64,000 bases of DNA from Actinomycetota bacterium (lineage in GTDB: Bacteria; Actinomycetota; Nitriliruptoria; Nitriliruptorales; JAHWKO01). Numbering within the stretch: position 1 is the first letter of the stretch; each line of letters opens with the position of its first letter. Of the stretch, positions 40,670-50,256 are shown piece by piece. A program made the translations under genes and the position numbers. The notes under the pieces were generated by a model. The model did not search any database. It was not told the DNA's origin and saw only the letters and a list, made by a program, of their open reading frames with translations. The stretch lies in the NCBI GenBank assembly GCA_019347855.1, contig JAHWKO010000002.1:16088-80087 (forward strand). Reading direction: 5' to 3'.

Positions 40670-41866
40670 ATGAAGGTCTCGGCGGTCGAGACGGTCCGCG
40701 TCGCCGCGCGCCCCGAGTACCTCTGGGTGCTCGTTGAGACGGACGTCGGAATCGTTGGGACCGGCGAGACCATGCCCCGCGTCGACGCCATCGAGCGGAT
40801 CGTCCATGGCATCCTGGCGCCACTGCTGATCGGCCACGACCCGGCCCCCGAGGCGTTTTGGCATCGGGCCTTCCAAGCGATCGCCTATCACGGCTACGCG
40901 GGCGCGGAGCTGCGCGCACTCTCAGCGCTCGACATCGCGTTGTGGGACATCGCCGGCCAGCTCGCCGGCCTGCCGGTCTACCGGCTCCTCGGCGGCCCGT
41001 GCCGCGATCGAGTGCCCGTCTACAACACGTGTGTGAGCCATGGTGAGATCCGCGACCATGAGCGGTTCCGAACGGAGCCGGCGGCACTCGCACGCGAACT
41101 CGCGGACGTCGGCTACCCGGCCATGAAGATCTGGCCGTTCGACGACTACTCGGATGCGACGCACGGGGCGCGCATCACTCGGGCTGAGCTCGCCGAGGCC
41201 TGCGACATCTTCGCCGCTATCCGGGACGAGGTTGCCGACGACATCGAGGTCGCGCTCGAAGGCCACTCGTGCTGGAACCTGCCTGCGGCGATCCGTATCG
41301 CGCACGCGCTGGAGGAGTTCCGGCCGATGTGGTTGGAGGACATGCTCCACGTCGGCGACCCAGACGCATGGGCACAGCTACGCGCCGCGACATCGATCCC
41401 GATCTGCGGAAGCGAACGGGCATTCACCCGGTACGGGATGCGTCCCTACCTCGACGCACATGCGGTCGACATCGTCAAACAGGATCTCGCTTGGACGGGC
41501 GGGTTCACCGAGTTCATGAAGATCGCGGCGCTCGCCGCCGCCCACGAGTTGCCAATCGCGCCGCACAACTGCCACGGTCCGGTCGCGGCGATGGCGACCC
41601 TGCATGCCGCTGCGTCGCTGCCCAACCTGTACCTCATGGAGACGGTTCGCTCCTTCGTCGAGGGGTTCTTCGCGGAGCTTGTGGACGTGCCTCCGGTGAT
41701 CGACTGCGGTTCGATGACGCTGCCGGAGCGTCCTGGGCTCGGCCTCCGTCTGCGCGATGACGTGCTGTCGGCGGCGAAGCGGGTGCGCTCGGACGCCTCG
41801 GATGTCGGGGTCAGCGGCTGGTCCGGAGGGGATCCCTGGGCCGACGCGCTCGGGGATCGCGTCTGA
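40670..41866 (+). CDS. Enolase-superfamily sugar-acid dehydratase (mandelate-racemase subgroup)
   Basis: 398 residues from ATG 40670 with GGAAGG upstream; the longer open frame begins inside the operator. The capping domain VLVETDVGIVGTGETMP precedes a barrel with KIWPFD, first metal ligand Glu in ALEGHSCWN (usually Asp), second in MWLEDML, third in GSERAF, and a catalytic His in PHNCHGP. KIWPFD and EGHSCWN mark a subgroup distinct from galactonate and rhamnonate dehydratases; its substrate is unknown. Its TGA overlaps the ATG of the GH2 gene by one base. It probably dehydrates the acid derived from the sugar that the GH2 enzyme frees. Confidence 0.82.
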   Translation: MKVSAVETVRVAARPEYLWVLVETDVGIVGTGETMPRVDAIERIVHGILAPLLIGHDPAPEAFWHRAFQAIAYHGYAGAELRALSALDIALWDIAGQLAGLPVYRLLGGPCRDRVPVYNTCVSHGEIRDHERFRTEPAALARELADVGYPAMKIWPFDDYSDATHGARITRAELAEACDIFAAIRDEVADDIEVALEGHSCWNLPAAIRIAHALEEFRPMWLEDMLHVGDPDAWAQLRAATSIPICGSERAFTRYGMRPYLDAHAVDIVKQDLAWTGGFTEFMKIAALAAAHELPIAPHNCHGPVAAMATLHAAASLPNLYLMETVRSFVEGFFAELVDVPPVIDCGSMTLPERPGLGLRLRDDVLSAAKRVRSDASDVGVSGWSGGDPWADALGDRV

Positions 41867-43965
41867 TGACCCTGCGAAGCGATCGGGAACGCATCGATCT
41901 CGCAGGCGTCTGGTCCTACACGCCGCTGGCGTGGACGGAGTTCCGCGAGGACGGCGAGCTGGTCCATAAGGTGTCCGGCCTGCCGCCGGCTGGCACGGCC
42001 CCGGTCCCGTGCAATTGGTACGACACCGAGCTCGGCGATTTCCACGGTCGAGTCCGGTTCGCCCGCGACCTGCCCCCTCTCGAGGGGGACGGCTGGTGGC
42101 TGTGCTTCGAGGGCGTCGACTACCTAGCGGAGGTCGCGATCGACGGCGCGGTCCTCATCCGTCACGAGGGCGCGTTCGACGGCTTCGCGATGCCGCTGAC
42201 CCCCGAGGCGCATCACCTTGATGTCACGGTCGACGCACCACGCGAAGAGCCGGGGAGCCTGTGGCCCTACCGCAAGCGCCAACTCAAGGGCATCTTCACC
42301 CAGTGGGAGCCCCTTGAGCCGTTCCAGCTGACGACGGGCGGCATCTGGGGCGATGTCTGGATCGAACGGAGGCCACCCGTTCATGTGATCAGCGTCGTCG
42401 CCACGACCTTCCTCGTCCCGAGACCAGCGGTCGTCGATGGCGCCTACGTCGAGACGGACGACACGGACGCCCGGGTGCTCGTGGAGGTCGAGGTCCACAG
42501 CGTCGAAGCCGCGACGGTCTCGCTCGATGTGTCTCTTTGTGGTGCGGAGACGCGCCGGGAACTCGAGATCCCGGTCGGCGGCAGTCGTCACCGTGTCAGC
42601 ATGGTGATACCCGAACCGCAGCTGTGGTGGCCATGGGACCGAGGACAACCGACGCTCCATGAACTCGTGGTCCGCCTCGGTGGCGATCTCGTGCGCCAAC
42701 GGATCGGACTGCGTGAGGTCGGATACGACGAGGGGACCGGCACCTTCTCGGTCAACGGGCAACCATTCGCCGTCCGCGGTTCGAACGTCATCCCCGACAA
42801 GTGGCTGGCCCGCTACGACACCGACCGAGCGGGCTCGGACGTCGCCCTCGTCCGTGACGCCAATCTGAACGCGATCCGGGTCTGCGTGCACGTCGCCACG
42901 GACGACCTCTACGACGTCTGTGATGAGGCCGGCATCCTGGTGTGGCAGGACCTCCCGCTCCAGTGGGATTACCTCATCGACGACCGCGTGATCACCGAGG
43001 CTGCCGAGCAGGCCGAACGCATCGTGCGTCGATTACGACCACACCCGTGCATCGCCCTGTGGTCGTGCCTCAACGAGCCGTTCCCCGCAGTCCAGGCTCA
43101 TTTCACCGGGACGGTCATGCGGGCCGTACAGGCGGCGGACGGGACCCGACCGGTCCACCCCGCGAGCGACTTCGCCGAGCACGCCTACTTCGGCTGGTTC
43201 CTCGGTGACATCCGCGACTACGCGCTGCCCTCGCCGACGCCCATCATCACGGAGTTCGGGGCGATCGCGTTGCCATCGACCGAGGAGGTCCAGGAACTCG
43301 GGGGGACCAGTTGGCCCCCAGCTGGCCGGGACTGGGATGAGATCCTGCACGAGCCCACCCCGATGTTCGACATCGCCGGCGTATCCTTGGCCGAATCCCT
43401 CGACGAGCTGGTCGAGGCCAGTCAGCGCCACCAGGCAGCTGCCGTCCAGCGCGGCATCGAGGCTTACCGCACAGCGGGTCGGAGCTTCTTCCACTTCCTG
43501 TTCATGGACGGCTGGCCCACCGTGAGCTGGTCGGTTCTCTCCTACGGGCGCGTTCCCAAGCTGGCGTTCGCGGCGCTCGCCGTCGCGTGCCAGCCCGTTC
43601 TGGTCGGGGCCGATCTCACCCGCGACACCCTCTCGGATGCCTGGGACTCGCGACGATTCCCCCCCCTGGCCGGCGGCGTCTGGATCGTCAACGACACGCG
43701 GGAGCCGATCCCTGACGCCCGTTGGAGTGCCCGGCTCGCAGGAGAGGAGATCGCGGCTGGCAACGTCGACGTCGCCGCCGAGTCGGTCACGCGGTGGACA
43801 CCGCCAGGTCAGCGCTGGCCGGCGTGGCAGCCGCCCGCGCTGGGAGCGGCCGGGGAGTACGACCTCGAGCTCGACCTCACCGACGCCCAGGGGATGATGC
43901 GGTCACGCAACCGTTACCGGCTCCGCTACGTGACACGTGACCTCGACCTGCAGCCCCCGACCTGA
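41866..43965 (+). CDS. GH2-family glycosidase (beta-galactosidase/mannosidase-like)
   Basis: 699 residues without signal peptide. The jelly-roll sugar-binding domain (GVWSYTPLAW ... CFEGVDYLAEVAIDG) is followed by an immunoglobulin-like domain and a TIM barrel from about residue 300 (FAVRGSNVIPDKWLARY). The acid/base is Glu in SCLNEP near residue 403 and the nucleophile probably Glu in PIITEFGA near 462. A C-terminal Ig-like domain ends the protein. GH2 enzymes remove beta-galactose, beta-mannose, beta-glucuronate or alpha-arabinose residues; NWYDTE and IPDKWLARY are closer to beta-mannosidase-like or uncharacterised subgroups. It is cytoplasmic and part of an overlapping operon. Confidence 0.85.
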   Translation: MTLRSDRERIDLAGVWSYTPLAWTEFREDGELVHKVSGLPPAGTAPVPCNWYDTELGDFHGRVRFARDLPPLEGDGWWLCFEGVDYLAEVAIDGAVLIRHEGAFDGFAMPLTPEAHHLDVTVDAPREEPGSLWPYRKRQLKGIFTQWEPLEPFQLTTGGIWGDVWIERRPPVHVISVVATTFLVPRPAVVDGAYVETDDTDARVLVEVEVHSVEAATVSLDVSLCGAETRRELEIPVGGSRHRVSMVIPEPQLWWPWDRGQPTLHELVVRLGGDLVRQRIGLREVGYDEGTGTFSVNGQPFAVRGSNVIPDKWLARYDTDRAGSDVALVRDANLNAIRVCVHVATDDLYDVCDEAGILVWQDLPLQWDYLIDDRVITEAAEQAERIVRRLRPHPCIALWSCLNEPFPAVQAHFTGTVMRAVQAADGTRPVHPASDFAEHAYFGWFLGDIRDYALPSPTPIITEFGAIALPSTEEVQELGGTSWPPAGRDWDEILHEPTPMFDIAGVSLAESLDELVEASQRHQAAAVQRGIEAYRTAGRSFFHFLFMDGWPTVSWSVLSYGRVPKLAFAALAVACQPVLVGADLTRDTLSDAWDSRRFPPLAGGVWIVNDTREPIPDARWSARLAGEEIAAGNVDVAAESVTRWTPPGQRWPAWQPPALGAAGEYDLELDLTDAQGMMRSRNRYRLRYVTRDLDLQPPT

Positions 43966-43976
43966 GAGGACGCGAC

Positions 43977-45215
43977 ATGCGCATCACCGGATTGTCCACC
44001 GCGGTGATCGAGGCCAACTTCGAGTGGACACTTGTCCGCGTCGACACCGACGAGGGTGTCAGCGGTCTCGGCGAGATGTTCTTCGCGCCGGGGCTGACGG
44101 GGATGCTCAGGGAGTTCGGAACGATCCTCGAAGGAGAGGATCCGCGTGACATCGATCGGCTCTACCAGAAGATGCGGTGGGCGGCGTCGGCTGGCTCCAT
44201 CGGCGGGTTCGCCTACAACGCGATCAGCGGCATCGAGGCTGCGTTGTGGGATCTGAAGGGCCGCGCCCTCGGCGTGCCGGTCTGGCAGCTGCTCGGAGGA
44301 CGCTTCCGTAACCGCGTCAAGATCTACGCCGACTGCCATGCGGGCGAGACCCTCGAGGCGCTCGGGCCGCTGCTCCAGCGGACCGCCCCGACTTGGGCCG
44401 GTGAGTCGCCCTCGCCTCGCGGTGGCTACTTCGAGATCCTCCCGGAGGCGTCCGAGGAGTACAGCGCCGCCGCCTACGCCGAGAAGGCGCGTGCGGTCGC
44501 CGACCGCGGGTTCACGGCTCTCAAGTTCGATCTGGACGTCCCAACGCTCGGATCCACCGACCCGGACCCCTATGCTCGTGTGCTCTCGCCGGCGCAGCTG
44601 GATCACCTCGTCGAACTGGTCACCGAGACCTGCGCGGCCGTCGGTCCGCACGTCGAGGTGGCGTTCGACTGTCACTGGCGGTTCACCGTCAAGGACGCGA
44701 TCCGGCTCGCCAAGTCGATCGAGCACATCCCCATCGCCTGGCTCGAGGACCCGACACCTCCCGAGAACCCGACCGCGCTCGCCAAGGTCACTCACGCCAC
44801 AACCACACCGATCGGATGCGGTGAGAACTGGTTCCAGCGCGAGGGGTTCCGTGAAGCGCTGTCGCTGGGTGCGCTGGACATCGCCCTACCCGACTTCCAG
44901 AAATGTGGCGGCCTCGGTGAGGGCAAGCGCATCGCCGAGCTCGCTGACCTCCACGCCCTGCCGGTGTCGCCGCACAACATCGCTGGCCCGATCGGCACTC
45001 TCGCGTCCGCTCACGTCGCCGCGGCCATCCCCAACTTCCACTCGCTCGAGTGGCACGCCCAGGACGTACCGTTCTTCGACGAGCTCATCGACGGTGACGA
45101 CCCGTTGATCGTCGACGGCTATATCACCCTGCCCGAGACGCCGGGGATCGGCGCTGAACTCGACCTCGAGGTCGCGGCGCGCTACGCCAAACCCGGTGAG
45201 CGGTTCTTCGAATGA
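43977..45215 (+). CDS. Enolase-superfamily sugar-acid dehydratase (gluconate-dehydratase-like)
   Basis: 412 residues; ATG 43977 follows GAGAGGA. The capping domain VRVDTDEGVSGLGEMFFAP leads to a barrel with KFDLDVP, metal ligand Asp in AFDCHWRFT, Glu in WLEDPTPPE and Glu in GCGENW, and SPHNIAGPIGT with the catalytic His. The long insertion SPSPRGGYFEILPEA distinguishes it from the enzyme at 40670; together they may act on two different acids. The pattern resembles archaeal-type gluconate dehydratases. Its stop overlaps the start of the next gene (ATGA). No paralogous identity to the other three enolase-superfamily genes is obvious at the motif level. Confidence 0.82.
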   Translation: MRITGLSTAVIEANFEWTLVRVDTDEGVSGLGEMFFAPGLTGMLREFGTILEGEDPRDIDRLYQKMRWAASAGSIGGFAYNAISGIEAALWDLKGRALGVPVWQLLGGRFRNRVKIYADCHAGETLEALGPLLQRTAPTWAGESPSPRGGYFEILPEASEEYSAAAYAEKARAVADRGFTALKFDLDVPTLGSTDPDPYARVLSPAQLDHLVELVTETCAAVGPHVEVAFDCHWRFTVKDAIRLAKSIEHIPIAWLEDPTPPENPTALAKVTHATTTPIGCGENWFQREGFREALSLGALDIALPDFQKCGGLGEGKRIAELADLHALPVSPHNIAGPIGTLASAHVAAAIPNFHSLEWHAQDVPFFDELIDGDDPLIVDGYITLPETPGIGAELDLEVAARYAKPGERFFE

Positions 45216-46936
45216 ACTCGATCACCCGGGGTGCGTCGGCAGCCAACGACGACGGGCGTTATCCACGCTGGCTGCGTCGGGCCCTGTACCGCCGCGCCAT
45301 CGAGGTCAACATCGTCCCACCGCAAGGCGTCTACCGGCGCCCCGCAATCAGGCCCGCGCCCTTCTACACGCCGTACGGCGTGCAGTTCGTGTGGGACCTG
45401 CCCTACTCCGGGTACGCGGTTGCACGCGTCGGCGGTGACGTGCTGCTGGCCAAGGGCTTCGTCGAGAACATGCTCGAGTTCGCGATAGAGGACGGGCCTG
45501 ACACCGGCGCGCTGCCCCGCTCGGTCACCTTCGCCGGCGACCAGGCCGGCCAGGATGGCACGCAGACCCCGCTGCTCGCCTGGTTGACCCTGCGACTGCA
45601 CGAGTTGGAGCCCGACGAGGCGTTCCTGGCTCGCACCTACGCGACGCTCGCTGCGTCGATCGACTGGTGGCAGTCACCGCGTCGAGACTTCGACGGCGAC
45701 GGGCTCTCCGAGTACGCCGGCAGCACTCCGACCCACGTCGCCTACGAGTCTGGCCACGACTACTCACCAGAACGTGACCTGGTCATGGGGGAGCCCACCG
45801 AACCATCCAGTGACGGCCTGGTGCACGAGCCGATCGCAGACGTCTTCCTCAACGCCTGTCTCTACGCCGAGCTCGACGCTCTGGCCACCATCGCGGAGGC
45901 CGTGGAACCCGACCGGACCTCGGAGTGGCAAGAGCGACGCGACGCCCTGGCCGGGCGCATGACCGAGGCGATGTGGGACCGCGAGGTCGGCGGGTTCTTC
46001 CCCGTCGTCCGCGCCGACCTGTGCCGCTCGCAGCCACGGGTGTACCGCCACACACCGGCGCTGCTGCAGCCGTTGTGGGCGGGGGTCGCAACACCTGAGG
46101 AGGGCGAGCGGACCATCGCGACGCTGCTCGGACGTCCACGGGACTACCCATGGTTCGACGGCACCATGACCATCCACCTCGACCCCGATCTCTACCACGG
46201 CTACCAGATCGTGAGCGACGGTCTCCACCCGACCCGGGGGTCGGGCGCGGCCGCTGGTGGCGTGGAACTCGCTGACGACGGGTTCGTCGCGCGCTTCGGC
46301 CAGGACCGCGGTCCCGCCGCGGCAGCGTTCACGAGGCTCGAGATCCAGGCTGAGATCGCGGGCGCCGGGTCGGATGCGGCCGTCGAGGTCTCGGTCGTGG
46401 ACGGACGCGGCCAGCGCCACATCCCGCTGCAAGCGAATCCTCGTGAGGGTCAGACGCTGCAGGGCCTGGTGGGTCGCGACCCGATGCTCGCGCTTGACAC
46501 CCCGAGCTGGACCCCGGGCCTTCGGGAGATGCGACTCGTGACCACGGGCTGCCGCGTCATGGCGGTCCGTCTGCGCTACGCCCGCATGGACCGCGCTGGG
46601 TTGCTCTCACCCTTCGGCATCAAGAGCGCCCACCCGCTCGACGGCAAGCACCCTGCTCCTGGTGCGCCAACCGAGTTCTGGTCGGGCACCGTATGGGGCC
46701 CGCACAGTTTCCACGGCTGCATCGCTCTGTCGCGCTACGGACATCACGCCCTCGCGCTGGCGACCGCACGCGCGTACTGCGATGCGGTCGCCACCGCCTT
46801 CGCAGCCGGCGGTGAGAGCTTCGAGCACCACTCGCACGAGGACGGCCGCGGTCTCGGCATCACCGACTACACCTGGGGTGGGGGCGTCGCGCTGGTGCTC
46901 ATGGCTGACCTTCTCGATCGGGAGGACCGGGCGTGA
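45212..46936 (+). CDS. Six-hairpin glycosidase (GH63/MGH1-like) with an inserted beta domain
   Basis: 574 residues. Two segments of an (alpha/alpha)6 barrel are recognisable: residues about 25-320 (FVWDLPYSGY, AGDQAGQDGTQTPLLAW, SPERDLVMGEPTEP, HEPIADVFLNACLY) and residues about 470-574 (FWSGTVWGPHSFHGC, FEHHSHEDGRGLGITDYTWGGG). Between them, about residues 330-465, lies a beta-rich stretch (GGVELADDGFVARFGQDRG ... MRLVTTGCRVMAVRLRYARM) that looks like an inserted carbohydrate-binding sandwich. The barrel resembles GH63 and mannosylglycerate-hydrolase-like enzymes. The substrate is unknown. Start and stop overlap both neighbours (ATGA and GTGA). Confidence 0.68.
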   Translation: MNSITRGASAANDDGRYPRWLRRALYRRAIEVNIVPPQGVYRRPAIRPAPFYTPYGVQFVWDLPYSGYAVARVGGDVLLAKGFVENMLEFAIEDGPDTGALPRSVTFAGDQAGQDGTQTPLLAWLTLRLHELEPDEAFLARTYATLAASIDWWQSPRRDFDGDGLSEYAGSTPTHVAYESGHDYSPERDLVMGEPTEPSSDGLVHEPIADVFLNACLYAELDALATIAEAVEPDRTSEWQERRDALAGRMTEAMWDREVGGFFPVVRADLCRSQPRVYRHTPALLQPLWAGVATPEEGERTIATLLGRPRDYPWFDGTMTIHLDPDLYHGYQIVSDGLHPTRGSGAAAGGVELADDGFVARFGQDRGPAAAAFTRLEIQAEIAGAGSDAAVEVSVVDGRGQRHIPLQANPREGQTLQGLVGRDPMLALDTPSWTPGLREMRLVTTGCRVMAVRLRYARMDRAGLLSPFGIKSAHPLDGKHPAPGAPTEFWSGTVWGPHSFHGCIALSRYGHHALALATARAYCDAVATAFAAGGESFEHHSHEDGRGLGITDYTWGGGVALVLMADLLDREDRA

Positions 46937-48579
46937 CCCTGGCTGTGGATGTGATCGCCCAGGACACCGTGGTACGGATGCGAGACGGTGTGGGCCTCGC
47001 GACCGATGTCGTCGTCGCCGACGACGGACAGCCGAAGCCTGCGCTGCTCATGCGCGGTCCCTACTCCCGGGCGATGACACGCCAGGGCAGCGACGCCGTG
47101 AACCTGGCGCGTGATGGCTGGGCGGTGGTCATCCAGGACTCGCGTGGCCGGTTCGACTCGGGCGGCCGTTTCGATCCCTTCCGCAACGAAGGACGCGACG
47201 GTGCCGACACCGTCACGTGGGTGGCTGCACAGCCTTGGTGCGACGGCCGGGTCATCGGTTACGGCGGCTCGTACCTCGGCTTCGCCTCGTGGCTGACCGC
47301 GCGCGAGCAGCCACCGGCCCTGGAGGCGATCTGTCCGGTGTCCGCCGGTGGTGGCGTGCATCGGTCGATGATGTACGAGGGCGACGCCTTCCAACTGGGT
47401 CTTGTCTCCTCCTGGGCTCTCGCACTGTTGATGACGGATCTCGGTGCCCCGGCTGAGCGGCGGGAACGGGCTGTCGAGCTCGGTCTCGACCGTGAGCGGT
47501 TCTTCCGGACGAGGTTGGCAGGGCACCCGCTGCGCGAGCTCTTCCCCGCGTTCGACCGGTGGCTCGACCGCGACAACGATACGTATTGGTCTGCGACCGA
47601 CGTCATGAACAGCCTGCATCTCCTCGACATCCCCGTCTTCCAGGTCGCAGGCTGGTACGACGTGTTCTGCGAGGACGCGCTCGCCCTCCACACGGGCATG
47701 CGTGCGCGCGCCGCCAGCGACCACGCGCGTAGGAACCAGCGTCTGGTCGTCGGCCCGTGGACCCACACGACGATGCTCCTGCCGATCACGCCCGAGTTCG
47801 ATTTCGGTCCCGCGGCCAGCGGTGCGGCGCAAGGGCTACCGCAGGCGATGTTGGACTGGCTGCGGAAGGTCCTCGACGGGGCGCCGGCCAAGGACGGCCT
47901 CACCATTTTCGTCATGGGGTCCGGTCGGTGGCGTGATCTGCAGAGCTGGCCGCCTCCGACGACCGCCACCCGCCTCTACCTGTCGTCTCAGCGAGGCGCC
48001 AACGGCTTGGCCGGCGATGGCAGGCTGGTCAGGGCACCGACGGACGGCAGCGACAGGTTCCGCTACAACCCCGACGAACCCGTGCCCACGCGAGGTGGGC
48101 GGCTGCACTGGCCGCTGCGGCCGATGGCCGGTCCGGTCGACCAGCGGCCCGTCGAGGAGCGGCAGGACGTGCTCGTGTACACCAGCGACCGGCTGACGCG
48201 TGACCTCACGGTCGTCGGGGCGGTGACCGCCGAGGTGGCGTTCGCGACGGAGGGGAGATCGGCGGACGTCACGGTCAAGCTGGTCGACGTATGGCCTGAC
48301 GGTCGCGCCTACAACGTGCTCGATTCGGTGCAGCGGACCGCTTTCATCCCGCAGGAGGCTCGGTCGGTGGAGATCGCGCTGGGCTCGACGGCGATGTGCT
48401 TCCGAGCTGGCCACCGCATCCGGGTCGAAGTGTCCTCGTCGAACTTCCCACGGTTCGATCGCAACCCGTCGACTGGTTGCGATCCACGTGACGCGACGGA
48501 GCTCGAACCGGCGTGGCAGACCGTCCATCATGCGGAATCGCGGATCACCCTGCCGGTCGACGACGGATCGCTTCCGTGA
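46933..48579 (+). CDS. CocE/NonD-family alpha/beta hydrolase
   Basis: 548 residues from GTG 46933, overlapping the previous stop. The alpha/beta hydrolase domain has the nucleophile Ser in GYGGSYLGF near residue 113, acid Asp in AGWYDVF near 240 and His in GPWTHT near 276. RGRFDSGGRFDPF and DGADTVTWVAAQPWCDGRV are hallmarks of the cocaine-esterase/X-Pro-dipeptidyl-peptidase-like family. A helical cap lies between, and the C-terminal jelly-roll domain begins near 390. The family contains esterases, acyl-amino-acid hydrolases and glutaryl acylases. In this operon it could deacylate a sugar substrate (inference). The next gene is a close paralogue. Confidence 0.85.
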   Translation: MTLAVDVIAQDTVVRMRDGVGLATDVVVADDGQPKPALLMRGPYSRAMTRQGSDAVNLARDGWAVVIQDSRGRFDSGGRFDPFRNEGRDGADTVTWVAAQPWCDGRVIGYGGSYLGFASWLTAREQPPALEAICPVSAGGGVHRSMMYEGDAFQLGLVSSWALALLMTDLGAPAERRERAVELGLDRERFFRTRLAGHPLRELFPAFDRWLDRDNDTYWSATDVMNSLHLLDIPVFQVAGWYDVFCEDALALHTGMRARAASDHARRNQRLVVGPWTHTTMLLPITPEFDFGPAASGAAQGLPQAMLDWLRKVLDGAPAKDGLTIFVMGSGRWRDLQSWPPPTTATRLYLSSQRGANGLAGDGRLVRAPTDGSDRFRYNPDEPVPTRGGRLHWPLRPMAGPVDQRPVEERQDVLVYTSDRLTRDLTVVGAVTAEVAFATEGRSADVTVKLVDVWPDGRAYNVLDSVQRTAFIPQEARSVEIALGSTAMCFRAGHRIRVEVSSSNFPRFDRNPSTGCDPRDATELEPAWQTVHHAESRITLPVDDGSLP

Positions 48580-50219
48580 CGCAGGTACGCGCCTCTGACG
48601 TGCGTGTCCAGATGCACGACGGGGTCCGGCTCGCGACCGACGTGGTAACGGCCGACGGATCCACGCCGAGGCCGGCCATGGTCATACGCGGGCCGCACTC
48701 GCGTGCCGCCGCCCGGATGGAAACGGACATCGTCGGCCTCGTCCGGCGAGGCTGGGCCGTGGTGGTGCAGGATGTTCGCGGTCGGTACGACTCCGAAGGC
48801 GAGTTCGACCCCTTCCACCAGGAGCGCCACGACGGGGCCGACACCATCGCTTGGATCGCTGGGCAGCCCTGGTGCGACGGGCGCGTCGCCAGCATGGGCA
48901 GTTCCTACCTCGGCCTGGCACAGTGGGCCGCTGCGGCTGCGCAGCCTCCGGCGCTCAGGGCGATCGCATCCCTCGTGTCGGGAGGCGAGGTCCGCGACAC
49001 CTGGGTCTACGAGGGCGGCGCCCTCCAGCTCGGCTTCGTCGTCCCCTGGGCAATCAACATGGCAGCGACGGCACCGGCCGCGCCGCCGGAGGACCAACAA
49101 CGTGCGGCCGACCTCGCCGCCGACTGGCACGGGACCTTCCGCACGCCGGTCGCACGTCAGCCGCTGCGCGCGCTGTTCCCTCCGTTCGAGCGTTGGCTCG
49201 ATCGTGAGGACGATGCGTACTGGCAACCGCTCGATCTCGGTGGTCGCCGTGATCGGCTGGACGTGCCAGCCCTCCACGTAACCGGCTGGTACGACATCTT
49301 CTGCGAGGGCACCATCGATCGCTACGTGCGTATGCGGGCGGAGGCGTCGAGTGAGTACGCCCGTGACAGTCAACGTCTGATCGTGGGTCCGTGGGCTCAC
49401 ACAGGTGTGTTCGCATCAGGCACAGCGGGCTTCGACTTCGGTGAGATGGCGTCGGCCACCGTCCATAGGTTCGCCGACCAGACGCTGGATTGGCTGGCAG
49501 AGGCCGTCGATGGCAAGCCGGTCGATGACGCGATCAGCATCTTCGTGATGGGATCGGGGAAGTGGCGTGACCACACGTCGTGGCCCCCAACTGCTCGCCC
49601 CATCCGTCTCTACCTGTCGTCGCAGATCGGCGCGAACAGCGTCCACGGTGACGGGGTGCTCCTGACCACTCCGACGGAGGCGACGAGCACAGAGGGCTTC
49701 CGGTACGACCCGGATGATCCCGTGCCGAGCCGTGGCGGGCGGAGCCTGGGCCCGTTCCACCCGCTGGCGGGGCCAGTGGACCAGCGACCCGTCGAGGAGC
49801 GGGATGACGTCCTCGTCTACACGACGCCACCTCTCCCAGTCCCGGTGACGGTGATCGGGAAGGTCACCGCCCACATCGTGTTCGCCACCGAAGGTCACTC
49901 GGCGGACGTGACCGTCAAGCTGGTGGACGTGTGGGCGGACGGGCGCGCCTACAACGTGGTGGACTCGGTGCGCCGCGCCGGATTCACCCCCGGTCTACCC
50001 CAGGCCGTAGAGGTCGCCGTCGGTTCGACCGCGATGTGTTTCCGTGCGGGCCACCGGATCCGCGTCGAGATCTCGTCCTCGAACTTCCCGCGGCTGGACC
50101 GCAACCCGTCGACGGGGACGTCGATACGCGATGCGCAGGTGCTGAAGCCAGCTTGGCAGACCGTCTACCACGGTGGCCGTGCCGCTTCCTACATCACGCT
50201 GCCGGTGGTCGAAGGGTGA
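48576..50219 (+). CDS. CocE/NonD-family alpha/beta hydrolase, tandem paralogue
   Basis: 547 residues from GTG 48576, which overlaps the stop of the preceding paralogue (GTGA). The same landmarks occur in the same order: RGRYDSEGEFDPF, nucleophile Ser in SMGSSYLGL, acid Asp in TGWYDIF, His in GPWAHT, and a C-terminal jelly roll ending in a shared TVKLVDVW and FRAGHRIRVE pattern. The two proteins align over their full length with many identical blocks, so they arose by tandem duplication and then diverged in the cap (QLGLVSSWALALLM versus QLGFVVPWAINMAA). Different acyl or alcohol groups are a reasonable guess. It is the last gene of this operon. Confidence 0.85.
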   Translation: MTQVRASDVRVQMHDGVRLATDVVTADGSTPRPAMVIRGPHSRAAARMETDIVGLVRRGWAVVVQDVRGRYDSEGEFDPFHQERHDGADTIAWIAGQPWCDGRVASMGSSYLGLAQWAAAAAQPPALRAIASLVSGGEVRDTWVYEGGALQLGFVVPWAINMAATAPAAPPEDQQRAADLAADWHGTFRTPVARQPLRALFPPFERWLDREDDAYWQPLDLGGRRDRLDVPALHVTGWYDIFCEGTIDRYVRMRAEASSEYARDSQRLIVGPWAHTGVFASGTAGFDFGEMASATVHRFADQTLDWLAEAVDGKPVDDAISIFVMGSGKWRDHTSWPPTARPIRLYLSSQIGANSVHGDGVLLTTPTEATSTEGFRYDPDDPVPSRGGRSLGPFHPLAGPVDQRPVEERDDVLVYTTPPLPVPVTVIGKVTAHIVFATEGHSADVTVKLVDVWADGRAYNVVDSVRRAGFTPGLPQAVEVAVGSTAMCFRAGHRIRVEISSSNFPRLDRNPSTGTSIRDAQVLKPAWQTVYHGGRAASYITLPVVEG

Positions 50220-50256
50220 TGCACGCCTTCCGCGACTCCTCGACGACGGTGGCCGA

